This document shows, in pieces, positions 45,034 to 56,428 of a stretch of 64,000 nucleotides of DNA. The DNA is from Prevotella dentasini JCM 15908 (GTDB lineage Bacteria > Bacteroidota > Bacteroidia > Bacteroidales > Bacteroidaceae): positions 34,888 through 98,887 of the forward strand of contig NZ_BAKG01000011.1 in NCBI RefSeq assembly GCF_000614065.1, given 5' to 3'. Position numbers and translations under genes: made by a program. Below the pieces are notes generated by a model. That model saw nothing but the letters and a program-made list of their open reading frames with translations. It was not told the origin of the DNA and made no database searches. Position 1 is the first letter of the stretch. Each line of letters opens with the position of its first letter.

Positions 45034-45190
45034 GTTCTCATTATAAAGGATACGCTGAATGTGTGTCCTTTTTTCTATATGTGTGTTTGCCGTGCTTTTT
45101 TATAGATAAAGTTGCCTGATATTGGATTGCTTGCATGGATAGTATGTAGTTTGCTCACATACATGCTCTATATTGGCTTTATCTGTAATA

Positions 45191-45256
45191 AAAAAACGAA
45201 AACCGCCAACCAACTTCTCGCGTAGAGAGGATAGTAGGTTGGCGGTTTGATTTTAT
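45191..45256. terminator. Bidirectional terminator between lrp and ispH
   Basis: AACCGCCAACC (45201-45211) pairs perfectly with GGTTGGCGGTT (45237-45247), enclosing a 25-nt loop that has its own small hairpin (CTCGCGTAGAGAG). A tracts on the left and T-rich sequence on the right suit termination in both directions, between the convergent lrp and ispH genes. Confidence 0.8.
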
Positions 45257-45290
45257 ATGGTTTTGTAATGGTCGTTGTGCGATGAGAAGA

Positions 45291-46255
45291 TTATTCTGTA
45301 TGCCGGAGTATTTCATCACGACATTCTTCCATCAACCATTTGGGAGTACTTGTCGCTCCACATATACCGACGGTTTTGACACCATCGAACCAACTCATAT
45401 CAATTTCGTCGGCACTCTCTACCTGATGCGAATTAGGGTTAACGCTAAGACATTCATGGAACAGCACTTTGCCGTTGGAACTCTTGCGTCCTGCTACAAA
45501 GAGGATGAGATCGTGCGAGAGGCAAAAGAAGAAATATTGGGCATACGGTTGGCTACCTGCCGGCAGATGGTGTCGAAACTGCGGAAAGTAGCTGTAGGAG
45601 ATATATGCTCCTGTATGTAATCTATGATTTTATGGAATTCATTGAGACTTTTGGTCGTTTGGGAATAGAGATAGATGTCGTGCGACAGGTTGAGTTTCTT
45701 GACGTCCTCAAACTTCTCTATGACAATGGCATGGCTGTGGGTCTGTCCGACGAGGCCGAGGACCTCTGCATGACCATTCTTGCCAAAGATGACAATAGAA
45801 GAGGTGTTTTCTGCTGCTTCTATTTGCTGCTTCTCCGGCCGGGAGGAAAATGTGTCCCGATTCTTTTGTCCTGAATTGTTGTTGGGCAGTGGGGAATTAC
45901 GTCTTTCCTTTTCCTTTTTTTCGTATTGTGTCTTTATTCTTCTCTGCAACGCCAACACGACCGGGCAGGTTGCATCTATTATTTCTATATTATTTTTGCG
46001 TGCCAAATCGTAGGTTTCCGGAGGTTCACCATGGGCACGGAGGAGAACTTTCACATTGTGAAGTTCCTGAAGTTGGTCATGGTTGATGGTGATGAGTCCC
46101 TTTCGGGTAAGGCGTTCCACCTCCATGCTATTGTGTACAATATCACCGAGACAATAGAGCTTTGTGCCTTTTTCAAGCTCTTCCTCGGCTTTTTTGATGG
46201 CAGTGGTAACGCCGAAACAGAAACCACTGCCATTGTCTATTTCAATCTGAAGCAT
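45291..46255 (-). CDS. ispH: 4-hydroxy-3-methylbut-2-enyl diphosphate reductase IspH, frameshifted
   Basis: IspH makes IPP and DMAPP in the last step of the MEP isoprenoid pathway, using a 4Fe-4S cluster. Motifs: GSGFCFGV (first cluster Cys), GDIVHNSMEVERL, AHGEPPETYD, DATCPVV (second Cys), NGHAEVLGLVGQTH, SQTTKS, and TICRQVANR (third Cys). The long frame ends early; one base added at 45515 continues it as HDLILFVAGRKSSNGKVL to GICGATSTPKWLMEE and the stop at 45291, total 321 residues. An extra Lys/Asn/Ser/Glu-rich stretch of about 35 residues sits between TQYEKK and IVIFGKNGHAE. The start at 46255 (MLQIEIDNGSG) fits the family. Confidence 0.92.
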
Positions 46256-46423
46256 ATATCCTTTTGAGTAGTTAAGGACCGAAAAGGGAATTTGAAACAC
46301 TATAGAGGACAATCAGTCCCAATGGGCTTCATTGAAACAACTGCCCCAATAAACCTCAGCCTACCTTTCTTTTTTCTCCTTTTGCTGTATAGTCCTTTTT
46401 CTTTCTCTTTATTTTTTACTCTT

Positions 46424-49400
46424 TTACTTTTTTACCTTTAATATTGTTGCTCCCGTTCTTCCAGTGAACTCTGAGGCATAAGCACATTGTACAATGCAGG
46501 TGCCAGTTTGATAGCTTCCTTCGCGGTCTACAAAATATTCGGCTTCCACAACATGCGTACCCTTTGCCATCCCGTCAAAGTAGTAGTTGGTCGTGTAGTC
46601 CTTTGGGGCAATATAATATCCCCAGTTGTAGCCGCTGAGCTGATTGACTGGTTCAAGGCAGGCGGCACGTTTGTCTATGACTTGTACAAAGTCGTAGTCG
46701 CGGTCGGCTTTGATGGTCAGACGGATGCTGATTTTATCGCCCACCTTAAGTGCTGTTGCTGGTTTGCCATCCTTGCCCAATACCTCACGCTTGATGGTTA
46801 ACCCTGCGGAAGCATTGGCAATCTCAGTCGATGGCTGGAAGAATTGTGCGTAGACTGCTCCCCAACTTGTGCTTGTGCTTGTCTTTACAGCTGTCAACTC
46901 ATTGCGGTCGGACGGTTGGAAGTTGACGGGTTGCGTAGACTTTACATAGCCAATGCCTGCCGTTGCCTGCGATGTTTCCAAAGGTTTGCCGTTTATGGTC
47001 AAGCGTGTATCTTCGCCATTGTCCATCGTCCAGTTTCCATTGTCCATAAATGCCCAAATGGCATTGAGAGAGTTGATTGGCGTGTCCCAAGCTTGTGTTC
47101 GCTTCGACTGAAGCAGCCAACGCTGCATCTCCATCAGCGTTTGCTTTTCGTTTGGTGTGATAGTCTTTATAGCTTCGATGGCTGCAACTTGTGTCGGAAT
47201 CTTGTAGTCGCGCCAGCTATAGTAGGCGTTGCGAGAATCGAAGTAGCGTCCCATTTCTTCCTTGTAGACGGTATATTCCTTGATGCTTTGAAGATATTCC
47301 TTTGCTTTTTCCGTCTTATTATATTGCTGGAGAATAACAGCTGTGTTTGCCTTACCATAGATGGTGAGATTCACAGGTTTCTTTGCCAACAGGTTTATAA
47401 GATAGGTTATATCAGCTGTTGTCGGACGATTGGCAAGCGCATTGGTATAGAGATAGTCGCAAAGTTCATCGGATGGATAGATATGTTTGTATCCTTTCTT
47501 TTCCAATTTTTTCATCTCTTTGACTCGTTCTCCCACTTGCTTGTCAAGGAAGCGGAAAGCCGATTTCAACAAACTCTTTGTATTGATATCTTCTTCGCCA
47601 ATAAGTGCGTTCAGGCGAACAAGCGACTTGGTAACATATACGGTCATATAGAGACTACCTCTCATGCCTTTCCACCATGAGAATGAGCCATCTGGATTCT
47701 GGAGCTTCTGTAATTCGTTGATGGCTGTAGAGAGGTTGCTCTGTAGCTGGTTCTCGTCGAAATATCGAACGAGCATCTGCTTTTGTTCGCTTTCATTCCG
47801 TGCATCCGCTACCCAAGGTGTTTCATTGAGCGTAAGTTCCTTTAAGTCCTGATTTTTTTCGAGAGCCGACATCATGGAAGTTTCGTTACCCTTCTCCTTT
47901 TTCCATTGATTGATAGTCTCACGAATCTTCGGAGAAGTGCCGATTATCTTCTTTCCGAGCCGGTTGGTGAAGTATGCAGCAGCCAAGTCAATGGCATTCT
48001 TGTTGCTCAGGTCAGACACGTAGGGTAGGGCCTGTATCATCAACCAGTTTGGATTGTTAGTATATTCTACTGTCAGACGTTGGCGTGTCGTGTTCTTTGG
48101 GAAGAGTTGGCTCAGGTCAATTGTTTTCGTTCCCGGTCCAATTTGTGTAAATGGATAGGTGTTGGTAACGTATTCGCTGTTTAGGAGTACGGGCAGATAG
48201 TGCTGCTCACCGTCAGAATAGCCTTCTCCGGCTGCGGTAATGCGTGCGATGAGCATTGACTCGTAGAGCATATTTGCTTTGTTGGAAAGTATATCTGCAA
48301 GAGCAAACGTTACCGAAGATGTAGCATTGGATGCCAACTCGTAATTTTTGGTATCGGTATAGACGATTTTCTCTGTAGCAGGGTCTATGAGTTCAATCAT
48401 TGCCTTACCCGTAATAGTCTTGTCGGACGTGTTGATGATGCGTGTAGAAATAGTTGCTTCATCACCCTGACGCACGAAGCGTGGCAGGTTGGGCTGCACC
48501 ATCACGGTTTTCTTAGCCACTGCTTCGCCTTCCAAATAACCGCTGTTGACCTCCTTGTCGTGAGCGATACCCATGAACTTCCATGTAGTCAAGCTTTCTG
48601 GCAGTGTGAACTTCACACAGATATTTCCTTCTCCGTCTGCCACGAGTTGCGGATAGAAGAAGGCTGTCTCGTTCAGATTTTCGCGCAGCTGCACATCGTT
48701 CGCTTTCTCGTTTTCTTTTGTTTCTTTGTCTTGTTGGGTTGTTGCTGCCCCTGTGTAATTAGCTTTTTTTACCTCGTTAAAGCTGCTTTCTTCCGCAATT
48801 GTATCTGTAGCGGGATAAGGCATTTCCATTTTAGGAGCAGAATCAAACATCTTTGCTTCTTCCTTCACACTCACTGCACCTCTTATCATTATCTTAGAAC
48901 GATTGCCATAGCGTCCATGCCAATACCCAAAGATATTGGTATAATCTTCGTCCAGCTGTGCAAAAGATAGGTTTTTAACCCTTATGTAATTATAATTTGC
49001 AGTATAAAAGACATTAGTGTTGGTGAATTCGAAGCCTCTCCAAGCAGAAGATGCCAAACTGCGCCAGAAGCTCGGGGCAAATGACCATGAGTGTCCAATA
49101 ATTTTGTCAAGACTCTTGTCGTAGAGTGTAGCCATTAGCTGGGCATTTGCGGCTTTGCCATCGGGTTGCTTTACGCTTATAGTCCATTCCTCCTGCTGTC
49201 CGGGTATAAGTCTGTCGCGGAAGGTTTTCCACGTTACTTCCAATTGTTTGGCAGGGGAAGGCTTATTTATATTGGCAATCTTTTCGTAGAGTTTACCCTC
49301 CTTTACCCATGCAAAAGTGAGATGAAGTCCGTCTCCGTATTCAGGCTTATAGGAATATTTAAAGGTTCTGATAGCGTTACTGTGATCAAAAGCTCCGGTT

Positions 49401-51980
49401 TCTATGATTCTATCTTCAGCATAAACCGTATAGAACACGTGTACATCCTTGTCGGAAGAACCTACTTGGATATAAACAGGCTTGCCGTCGCGTGGGAATA
49501 TTCTGTCGCTTGGATAGAACCACGCATGTGTTTCTACGACAGGCTGCTTATCGGTTAGGGAGAAGAGGACAACATCTGTGTCAAGCGTATCTGTTTCACA
49601 AATAGCGTGGAAATGGTATTTTCCTGATGAGAATTTACCTAACTTGACGGTTTGATTGGCTGCCACGCTTGTATAGTTCTTGTATTCGGCTTTAGCTAAA
49701 TAGTCTTTATAAGGGAGAATTGCATATTTCACCATGCCGTCAATGGGTTGTCCGGCAGCATTGAGATAGTTGAATTTCACTTCCTGAAGCTCGTTAGCTA
49801 AAGACTGGGTGGGCAGATTGGAGGTGAGAATAGTTGTCTTGCTACCCAATGGAAGCGATATAGTACCTTGGTGTGATTCGCCTGCAATGTCAGTTACCGT
49901 AGCTTCGACAATGAAGTTGTAGTAGTGTTCTTTCTCGTCATTCGGAAAAGTGAATGGAACGATAGCTTCAAAATTACCGTCAGCATCCGTAACAGCATTG
50001 TCGCTAAACAATTCTTCCTCGCTTTCTCCATACCAACGCCACCATCTTGACTGGCGACGTATAATAGTATATTCTACCTTTGCACCTTGCACAGGTACGC
50101 CTGAGTAGGTTTTGGCATGGCCTTTTACTTTGATAGTATCGCCAGATACGTATTTTTCCTTGTACTCGTCAAACGATACATCAAAGGTTGGTCGCTTGTA
50201 TTCCTCTACATTGAAATAAGCATAACCATTTGTTTGAAGGCTACAGTCAATAATGAAATTCCCAGTCAAACCATTTGTTGGTAACTCGAAGTCTGTAGCA
50301 GCCGTACCGAATTGATCGGTAGTTACCTCCTTCTCGGCTATTGTTTCATAGTTGGCATCACGCAGGCGCAGTTTGAATGCTTTGCCTTCTACTACCTTCG
50401 TTTCATCTTGCTTTTGGTGGTAGACGATGACAGCAGCATGAACGGTTTGACCGGGGCGGTAGATGCGTCGGTCGGTATAGATGTTGCATTTGTCCTCATC
50501 TATATCCCGCTTGTAATAAGAAAAGTTGTTCCATATTTCTTGACTGGGACACGCCTTATCCTTATCGGTATATGCAAACACATCGTCTGGAAGTTTTCCC
50601 GACAGGAATGCCTCTCCGGCTTTGTTGGTTGTGAGTGTCTTAGTCGTCTTCTTTTCTCTATAGTTGCCTTCAAACGTCAGCAAGAGCTTTGCATTGGCTA
50701 TTGGTTGTCCTGTTGTTGCGTTGACAACGGCATAGCGTGTGGTCTCGTTGGGCTGTCTTTCTGAGATGACATAAACATCACTGACATATAGTAAGGAGTA
50801 TCGTGGCCTTATCCTTGGAGAGGAAGATGCAAATTCCATTAAGTAAACGCCTGTCTGCAAAGCAGGGATAGTCAGTGAATCCTTTACTACCTCATAGGTC
50901 TCGTAGCCCTGATAAGTGCGTATCAAGGTCTGTTTGGTGGAATGTATACAAGCTGATTTTATTTTGGTCAGTTCCTTGTCACTATCAACGTCTAAATCCG
51001 TATTGCCGTCAAGAGTAGTGCGTGTTATCGTTAGCTTCAAGTCATTGATATTTCTCGTCTCAACGTCTTTGATACTAATGATTTTTCCGGGCTGAACAAT
51101 GTTGGGCACTTCGTTAACATCGAACATTGGGGCGGTCAGTGTTTCACGCACGTTGCGCAAAAAATCCATTCCTTTCCATGTACCCCATCGCTAATGCTTT
51201 ATCTATAAAGCCTATCTTTTCCCTGGCGGTTGCCTGTTCTTTGACGAGCAGGTTGTATTGGCAAAGTGCTATCTCTGCACTGATGGGCAAATCGCCGTAG
51301 CGTTGCATTAAGGAGTCGAGTTTGGCTGCTACCTTCTTCCGTCCGCCTGTTGTCTGCATGTCTGGATGGCTATTGATAGCCATTGTTCCTGCGTAGCAAG
51401 CCGCTTCGCGATTGCCATTGGCGGAATAGAACTTATCAAGCAAATCGTATTTCCCTACTTCCATGGCTATGACATGCAAGAGGTCGTTGTTGAATATTTT
51501 GTCGTCTGTTCCTTTTATAAGCAGTGGTTGGTATTCGGTGTATTGGTGCTCTGCCAATAAGGCAGGGTTAGCAAGCGACTTGGCTACATAGTCTGTTGTG
51601 TCCTTTTCTCCATCTTCGTTACTTGCATTGTAGCGTGGAGCTATTTTACTTAGAACACAATTATAGACGGCAGCCAAAGTTTCATCCTGTCGTTCAGCAT
51701 CTTTTGCTTGCTCTTTCAGTCGAATATATTGGTTGAAGATGGAGTCTGGGGAGATTTGTGCCCATAACCCTGCTGCTTGAAGTTCGGCAGCCAGCAAATT
51801 GCCGTAAGATTTTTCTTTACGTGCCTTTGCAGAGATATTCGTCAGGAGGTCTATCTGTGTTCGTGGCAAATCTTTTTGGCCGGCTTCACTGACTTGTTTC
51901 CATAGCATCGTATAGTTCTGTGCCCGTATTGATAATGGTAATGTCAATATCATAAATAGTAGCAGAATGTTCTTTTTCAT
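46424..51980 (-). CDS. Alpha-2-macroglobulin-like exported protein, frameshifted
   Basis: A very large periplasmic or surface protein of the alpha-2-macroglobulin group (1852 residues when repaired). The signal peptide (MKKNILLLFMILTLPLSIRA) and an N-terminal helical region are in the first frame; the second frame holds the MG domains (YTDRRIYRPGQTVHAAVIVY, the hallmark MG2 segment) and the thioester-domain-like helical region (LQNPDGSFSWWKGM). The frames join if two bases are restored at about 51188, giving WGTWKGMDFLRNV. The reactive CxEQ thioester motif is not found: the expected place reads LPYVSDLSNKNAIDLAA. Family members without the thioester occur in bacteria. Confidence 0.85.
47015..47049. 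repeat. Heptamer repeat inside the macroglobulin gene
   Basis: Five consecutive 7-nt units (GCCATTG, TCCATCG, TCCAGTT, TCCATTG, TCCATAA) encode MDNGNWTMDNGE on the minus strand. The heptamer period is not a multiple of three, yet the frame is kept. Confidence 0.6.
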
Positions 51981-52125
51981 TATAATTTTCTTTATGAGTT
52001 TACTTGTTGTTTTGCCTTCAGATATGTCTTGCTGTATAGTCTTTTTTCCCGTTGTGGTTGGGGTGAGTGGTGCTCGCATAAAAGAAACTATTTAGCAGAT
52101 AAACCCTTGGAGGCTTATTTATGGG

Positions 52126-52133
52126 CAAAGATA
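52126..52133 (-). promoter_or_regulatory. -7 promoter box of the macroglobulin gene
   Basis: Minus strand TATCTTTG, 145 nt before the ATG at 51980. The upstream in-frame extension to 52079 is less likely because the signal peptide starts at 51980. Confidence 0.45.
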
Positions 52134-52198
52134 GTAAATTTATAGTATAAAATGTATTTTTCCACCTTAATATTATAGGAAATTTAAGAGCGTTTGAG

Positions 52199-52206
52199 TA
52201 TCTTTG
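52199..52206 (+). promoter_or_regulatory. -7 promoter box of the small membrane-anchored gene
   Basis: TATCTTTG, 19 nt before the ATG at 52226. Confidence 0.55.
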
Positions 52207-52225
52207 TAGATGTTGAATAGATAAT

Positions 52226-52690
52226 ATGCATACAATGCCATTAACTTATATACTTGTTTCCTTGGCTATTTTTATAGTAGCCTTGACGATTGTTATCATT
52301 GCAAGGCGTACACAAAACCTGCGTGTTCTCCCTGCTGTTCCCCATCCGTTAAAGGATAATCGTTTGCCAAAGCTTGATTCCATAAGGGAGAATTACATTG
52401 ATGGCGAGTTGATTTGTCGTCCGGGCTACCTGCGTTTTTCAATGGACTATGTGGTAGAAATGGATGAGAAGGATGAAGGATTATTTGTTGGATATGCCAA
52501 AGCTGATGCACAACATGAGCATAGGATTACCATCTATAGTGATAGAGACGAAATAGTTGGATGGTTAGATGATCAACAACAATTGTATTCTTTGTTGTTG
52601 AGCTGGGGGCGAAGTCCGCTTTATGGAGCTTTCTGCCATTCTGCCGGGCAAGAGTGGAAAGGAGATGTCTGTGTGCGTGTTCGGTCTTAA
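52226..52690 (+). CDS. Membrane-anchored protein of unknown function
   Basis: A 154-residue protein with one N-terminal membrane helix (about residues 5-26, YILVSLAIFIVALTIVII), then a soluble domain (PGYLRFSMDYVVEMDEKDEG, EIVGWLDDQQQLYSLLLSWG). No family is recognised. The gene stands alone, divergent from the macroglobulin gene. The soluble domain would face the cytoplasm or periplasm depending on the anchor; basic residues after the helix (ARRTQNLR) favour the cytoplasm. Confidence 0.7.
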   Translation: MHTMPLTYILVSLAIFIVALTIVIIARRTQNLRVLPAVPHPLKDNRLPKLDSIRENYIDGELICRPGYLRFSMDYVVEMDEKDEGLFVGYAKADAQHEHRITIYSDRDEIVGWLDDQQQLYSLLLSWGRSPLYGAFCHSAGQEWKGDVCVRVRS

Positions 52691-53174
52691 CAATTCTTAT
52701 TACGTGAGTTTGATGTAAGATAACTATTACGCGGGTCCGGGAAGGATAAGCAAGGAGGCAAGTGGGCGAGGGGGAAAGGTTTACTTGTCGCTCATACTCG
52801 CCTACTTATTTCTTTAGACTCTTGATTTGGGTGCATTTGCAGGTGTACATACACCTACATTCAATAGTGTTATACCTGCAAAGGTGGGTGTTAAGCCCCC
52901 CTTATAGAGCAGTGCTAAGCATCTATTCAACAATAATATATAATAACATCTGTTTGGTTTGAATAAATTTGTTTTATTTCTTTCCGTGGGAGAGGCCATG
53001 TAAGTTGGTCAATCCTTGTGGAATTAAACAAATCTTTCACGCCAAACAGATGGAAACCTATAAGTGGTATTGAATGGAGAGTTTGGGAAACAGGTATTAA
53101 AGGATATCTTGTAGAGAATACTATATAAAAAGAATAGCCTGTACTCCATGTTTGACACCTGTCTCCTGACACCC
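52691..53174. other. 484-nt intergenic region without a gene
   Basis: No supportable gene. An inverted repeat TTTGCAGGT (52836-52844) with ACCTGCAAA (52874-52882) encloses a smaller hairpin AGGTGT-acat-ACACCT (52841-52856) that would compete with it. It lies between the membrane-anchored gene and the convergent end of yebC and could be a structured RNA or a terminator; neither is shown. Confidence 0.4.
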
Positions 53175-53905
53175 TTATTCCTCCGCAGGCTTCATATTAG
53201 TATAGACATTCTGAACATCGTCGAAGTCTTCGAGTTTCTCTACCATCTTGTCAATGACCTCGCGCTCTTCAGGCGTTACATCCTTCAAGTCATTTGGAAT
53301 ACGGGTAAACTCTGCCGATGTAATCTCAAAGCCATTATCTTCCAAGTGCTTCTGAATTTCACCGAAACTGGTCGGTTCGCCATAGATGGTGATTTCTCCT
53401 TCTTCATTATCCACGTCAAACTCGTCGTCCACACCATAGTCTATCAGGTCAAGTATGAGTTCTTCCATATCCAGTCCTTCTTTCTTTTTGAAAGTAAAGA
53501 CGGCCTTATGGTCAAAAAGGAAACTCAAAGAACCTTGTGTGCCGAGATTGCCATTAAACTTATTGAACACTGAACGGACATCACCAACGTACGGGTGGTG
53601 TTATCTGTCAAAGTATCTACGAAGATGGCAATTCCGTGAGGGCCGTAGCCTTCGTATGGAACTTCCTTGTAGTCGCTTGTATCCTTGCCCAAAGCGTTTT
53701 TGATAGCACGTTGAATGTTGTCCTTTGGCATATTCTCACGCTTGCAAGTCGCAATAATGGCGCGCAGGCGAGGATTAGTCTCAGGTTCAGGGCCGCCAGC
53801 TTTTACGGCGATAGCGATTTCCTTACCTAACTTTGTGAATGTACGGGCCATGTGCCCCCATCTCTTGAGCTTTGTAGCTTTACGATATTCAAATGCTCTT
53901 CCCAT
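53175..53905 (-). CDS. yebC: YebC/PmpR family regulatory protein, frameshifted
   Basis: YebC-family proteins are conserved DNA- or ribosome-associated factors. The first frame has the family start MGRAFEYRKATKLKRWGHMA, then NPRLRAIIATCKRENMPKDN and YEGYGPHGIAIFVDTLTDN; the second holds NKFNGNLGTQGSLSFLFDHK and the C-terminal domains. Adding one base at 53588 joins them through RTVGDVRSVFNKF to give the usual 243 residues. It lies 10 nt after pheT and is probably co-transcribed with it. An assembly error is the likely cause of the break. Confidence 0.92.
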
Positions 53906-53915
53906 TGGATTTTAT

Positions 53916-56384
53916 TTATCGGAGCTCTGCTCCGAGTTTATTAGTTAAATTTTTAATTAATTTCTGCATAATGGCATCAATAGCCTTGTCGTTCAGCGTC
54001 TTGGTTTCATCCTGCAAGATGAAGTTGACGGCATAGCTCTTCTTGCCTTCCGGGAGGTTTTTACCTTCATAGACGTCGAACAGCTCTACCTGCTTTAATA
54101 GTTTCTTTTCACTTTGGCGGGCTATCTCTTCTATCTGATAGAACTCAATGTTCTTGTCAATCAATAGGGCCAAATCACGACTTACCGAGGGGAACTTGGA
54201 AATTTCATGGAACTGGAGTTTATTTTTCCTGATGGCTTTCATCAGCCCAGCCCAGTCCAACTCGGCATAATAAACTTTCTGACTAATATCAAAGCGTTTC
54301 AATATCTGCTGGCTTAAGATGCCCATTTCTGCAAGCGTCTTTCCTGCCCTGTTCTTCAAAGACAGGCCTTTGCTGAAGATGTTGTTGCCGGATGTCTCGC
54401 TGACCAGCGTGCCCTGCGCAATGCCCAGACGGCGGAGGATATTCTCAACGTATGCTTTCAGCTCGTAGAAGGTTGTTTCTTCTTCTGCGTGCAGCCATGA
54501 ACCCTGTACTCTCTTTCCCGTTACCCACAGAGCGAGATGATAGTCTTGAACATAGGCTTTGACCGGACTCTCTTCCGACCATTTACCTTGGTCGTAGGAA
54601 TAAACGTTGCCCACCTCAAAGAACTTTAGGTTCTGCGCCTTACGATTGATATTGCGACGAATACTTTCCAAACCACCGAAAAGCAGGGTTTGACGCATCA
54701 CGCCTAAATCTGAAGATAGCGGATTCATCACCTTTACGGTCTTTTCCCATGGATAGGCGTTCATCTCCGTCTTCTCATAGTAGGAAGTCTGTGTGAGCGA
54801 GTTGTTGAGAATCTCGTGGAATCCCTCGCCCACCAACTGCTCGCTGATATTGTTCTCGTGATGGTGATTCTTATCTGCTTCCCCGGCAATGGTTAGTGAC
54901 GACTTCAGCTCTGCAGGAATCTCTACGTTGTTATATCCGTAAATACGGAGTATATCCTCAACGACATCGCATGGACGCTGTACGTCTACACGATAAGCAG
55001 GAACGAGCAGGTTCAGCCCCTCTTGGTCTTCTTCTAATATTTGCATTTCCAAGCTGCTGACGATGCTCTTTATTGCGTTCTTGCCGAGTTTCTTGCCGAT
55101 GAGGCGGTCGCAATACTCATAATTAAGACGGACAGGGAAGTCCTCCATCTTCGTAGGATACTCGTCTCGGATTTCCATGCTAACCTTGCCGCCTGCCAGT
55201 TCCTTGCAGAGAATGGCTGCCTGCTTAAGGGCGTATATGGTTCCGTTCGGGTCAATGCCTCTCTCAAAGCGGAAGCTGGCATCGGTGGACAGGCCGTGGC
55301 GACGGGCACTCTTGCGAATCCAAGTCGGGTGGAAATAGGCACTTTCGAGCACCACGTTGCGTGTCGTCTCGTATGTACCGCTTCCCTTGCCGCCGAAAAC
55401 TCCGGCGATGCACATAGGTTCCTTTGCGTTGCAGATGGCAAGGTCATGTTCGCCGAGTGTATGTTCTTCGCCATCAAGAGTAACGAATTTTTTGCCTTCG
55501 TTCTTGTCTTTGACAATGATATGCCGCCCGGTTACCATATCGGCATCGAAGCAGTGCATTGGCTGTCCGTATGACATCATGATGTAGTTGGTGATGTCTA
55601 CGATGTTATTAATGGGACGCAGGCCGATGACATTCAGCTTGTCCTTCAGCCACTGCGGGCTTTCCTTTACCTCGCAATCCGTGATGCTCAGGCAGGCATA
55701 GCGACGACAGGCGTCCGTATTCTCTATAGTAACGTCTATGGGGAGGTCGTGATTGTCTGCCGCGAAAGCTTCGCAGCCGGGGCGATGCAGCCGGGTCTCA
55801 TGCCCATTTTGGCGTAACCACGCATAAAGGTCGCGTGCCACACCGTAATGACTCAGCGCATCGGCACGGTTGGCGGTAATGTCTATGTCAATTACCCAAT
55901 CGCTTTCCAAATGGTAGTATTCAGCAGCCGGCATGCCTGTCTTGGCGTCTTCCGGCAAGACGATGATGCCGTCATGGCTGTTGCCTACGCCAATCTCGTC
56001 CTCTGCACAAATCATTCCGAGACTCTCGACGCCACGCAGCTTGCTCCGCTTGATGGTAAACTCCTTGTCGCCATCGTAGAGCACGCATCCGAGGTCGGCC
56101 ACAATAACTTTTTGTCCGGCTGCAACATTGGGCGCACCGCAGACTATCTGCTGCGGTTCTTCCTTGCCGAGGTCTACCGTCGTTACGTGAAGATGGTCAG
56201 AGTTTGGATGTGTCTCGCATGTGAGCACCTTGCCCACATAGAGACCTTTCAGTCCGCCACGTATCGTTTCCACCTCTTCGAGTCCGCCCACCTCAAGACC
56301 CGTAGAGGTCAGGGCAACGGAGACTTGCTCCGGAGTAAGGTCGAAGTCGACGTATTCTTTAAGCCATTTATATGAAATCTTCAT
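53916..56384 (-). CDS. pheT: Phenylalanyl-tRNA synthetase beta subunit
   Basis: An 822-residue subunit of the alpha2-beta2 enzyme that charges tRNA-Phe. Visible domains in order: MKISYKWLKEYVDF at the start, the tRNA-binding OB fold (LYVGKVLTCETHPNSDHLHV), B5/B3-B4 modules (ANRADALSHYGVARDLYAW, DITNYIMMSYGQPMHCFDAD), and the C-terminal ferredoxin-like anticodon domain (SKFPSVSRDLALLIDKNIEF). Length matches the Bacteroidetes family. The stop is followed by yebC. The frame is intact. Confidence 0.95.
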   Translation of the reverse strand: MKISYKWLKEYVDFDLTPEQVSVALTSTGLEVGGLEEVETIRGGLKGLYVGKVLTCETHPNSDHLHVTTVDLGKEEPQQIVCGAPNVAAGQKVIVADLGCVLYDGDKEFTIKRSKLRGVESLGMICAEDEIGVGNSHDGIIVLPEDAKTGMPAAEYYHLESDWVIDIDITANRADALSHYGVARDLYAWLRQNGHETRLHRPGCEAFAADNHDLPIDVTIENTDACRRYACLSITDCEVKESPQWLKDKLNVIGLRPINNIVDITNYIMMSYGQPMHCFDADMVTGRHIIVKDKNEGKKFVTLDGEEHTLGEHDLAICNAKEPMCIAGVFGGKGSGTYETTRNVVLESAYFHPTWIRKSARRHGLSTDASFRFERGIDPNGTIYALKQAAILCKELAGGKVSMEIRDEYPTKMEDFPVRLNYEYCDRLIGKKLGKNAIKSIVSSLEMQILEEDQEGLNLLVPAYRVDVQRPCDVVEDILRIYGYNNVEIPAELKSSLTIAGEADKNHHHENNISEQLVGEGFHEILNNSLTQTSYYEKTEMNAYPWEKTVKVMNPLSSDLGVMRQTLLFGGLESIRRNINRKAQNLKFFEVGNVYSYDQGKWSEESPVKAYVQDYHLALWVTGKRVQGSWLHAEEETTFYELKAYVENILRRLGIAQGTLVSETSGNNIFSKGLSLKNRAGKTLAEMGILSQQILKRFDISQKVYYAELDWAGLMKAIRKNKLQFHEISKFPSVSRDLALLIDKNIEFYQIEEIARQSEKKLLKQVELFDVYEGKNLPEGKKSYAVNFILQDETKTLNDKAIDAIMQKLIKNLTNKLGAELR

Positions 56385-56420
56385 TATAATATAATGTGTT
56401 GTTTATTTCGATAAGTTGTG

Positions 56421-56428
56421 CAAAAGTA
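56421..56428 (-). promoter_or_regulatory. -7 promoter box of pheT
   Basis: Minus strand TACTTTTG, 36 nt before the pheT ATG. The region 56430-56625 holds nothing I can assign. Confidence 0.5.
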
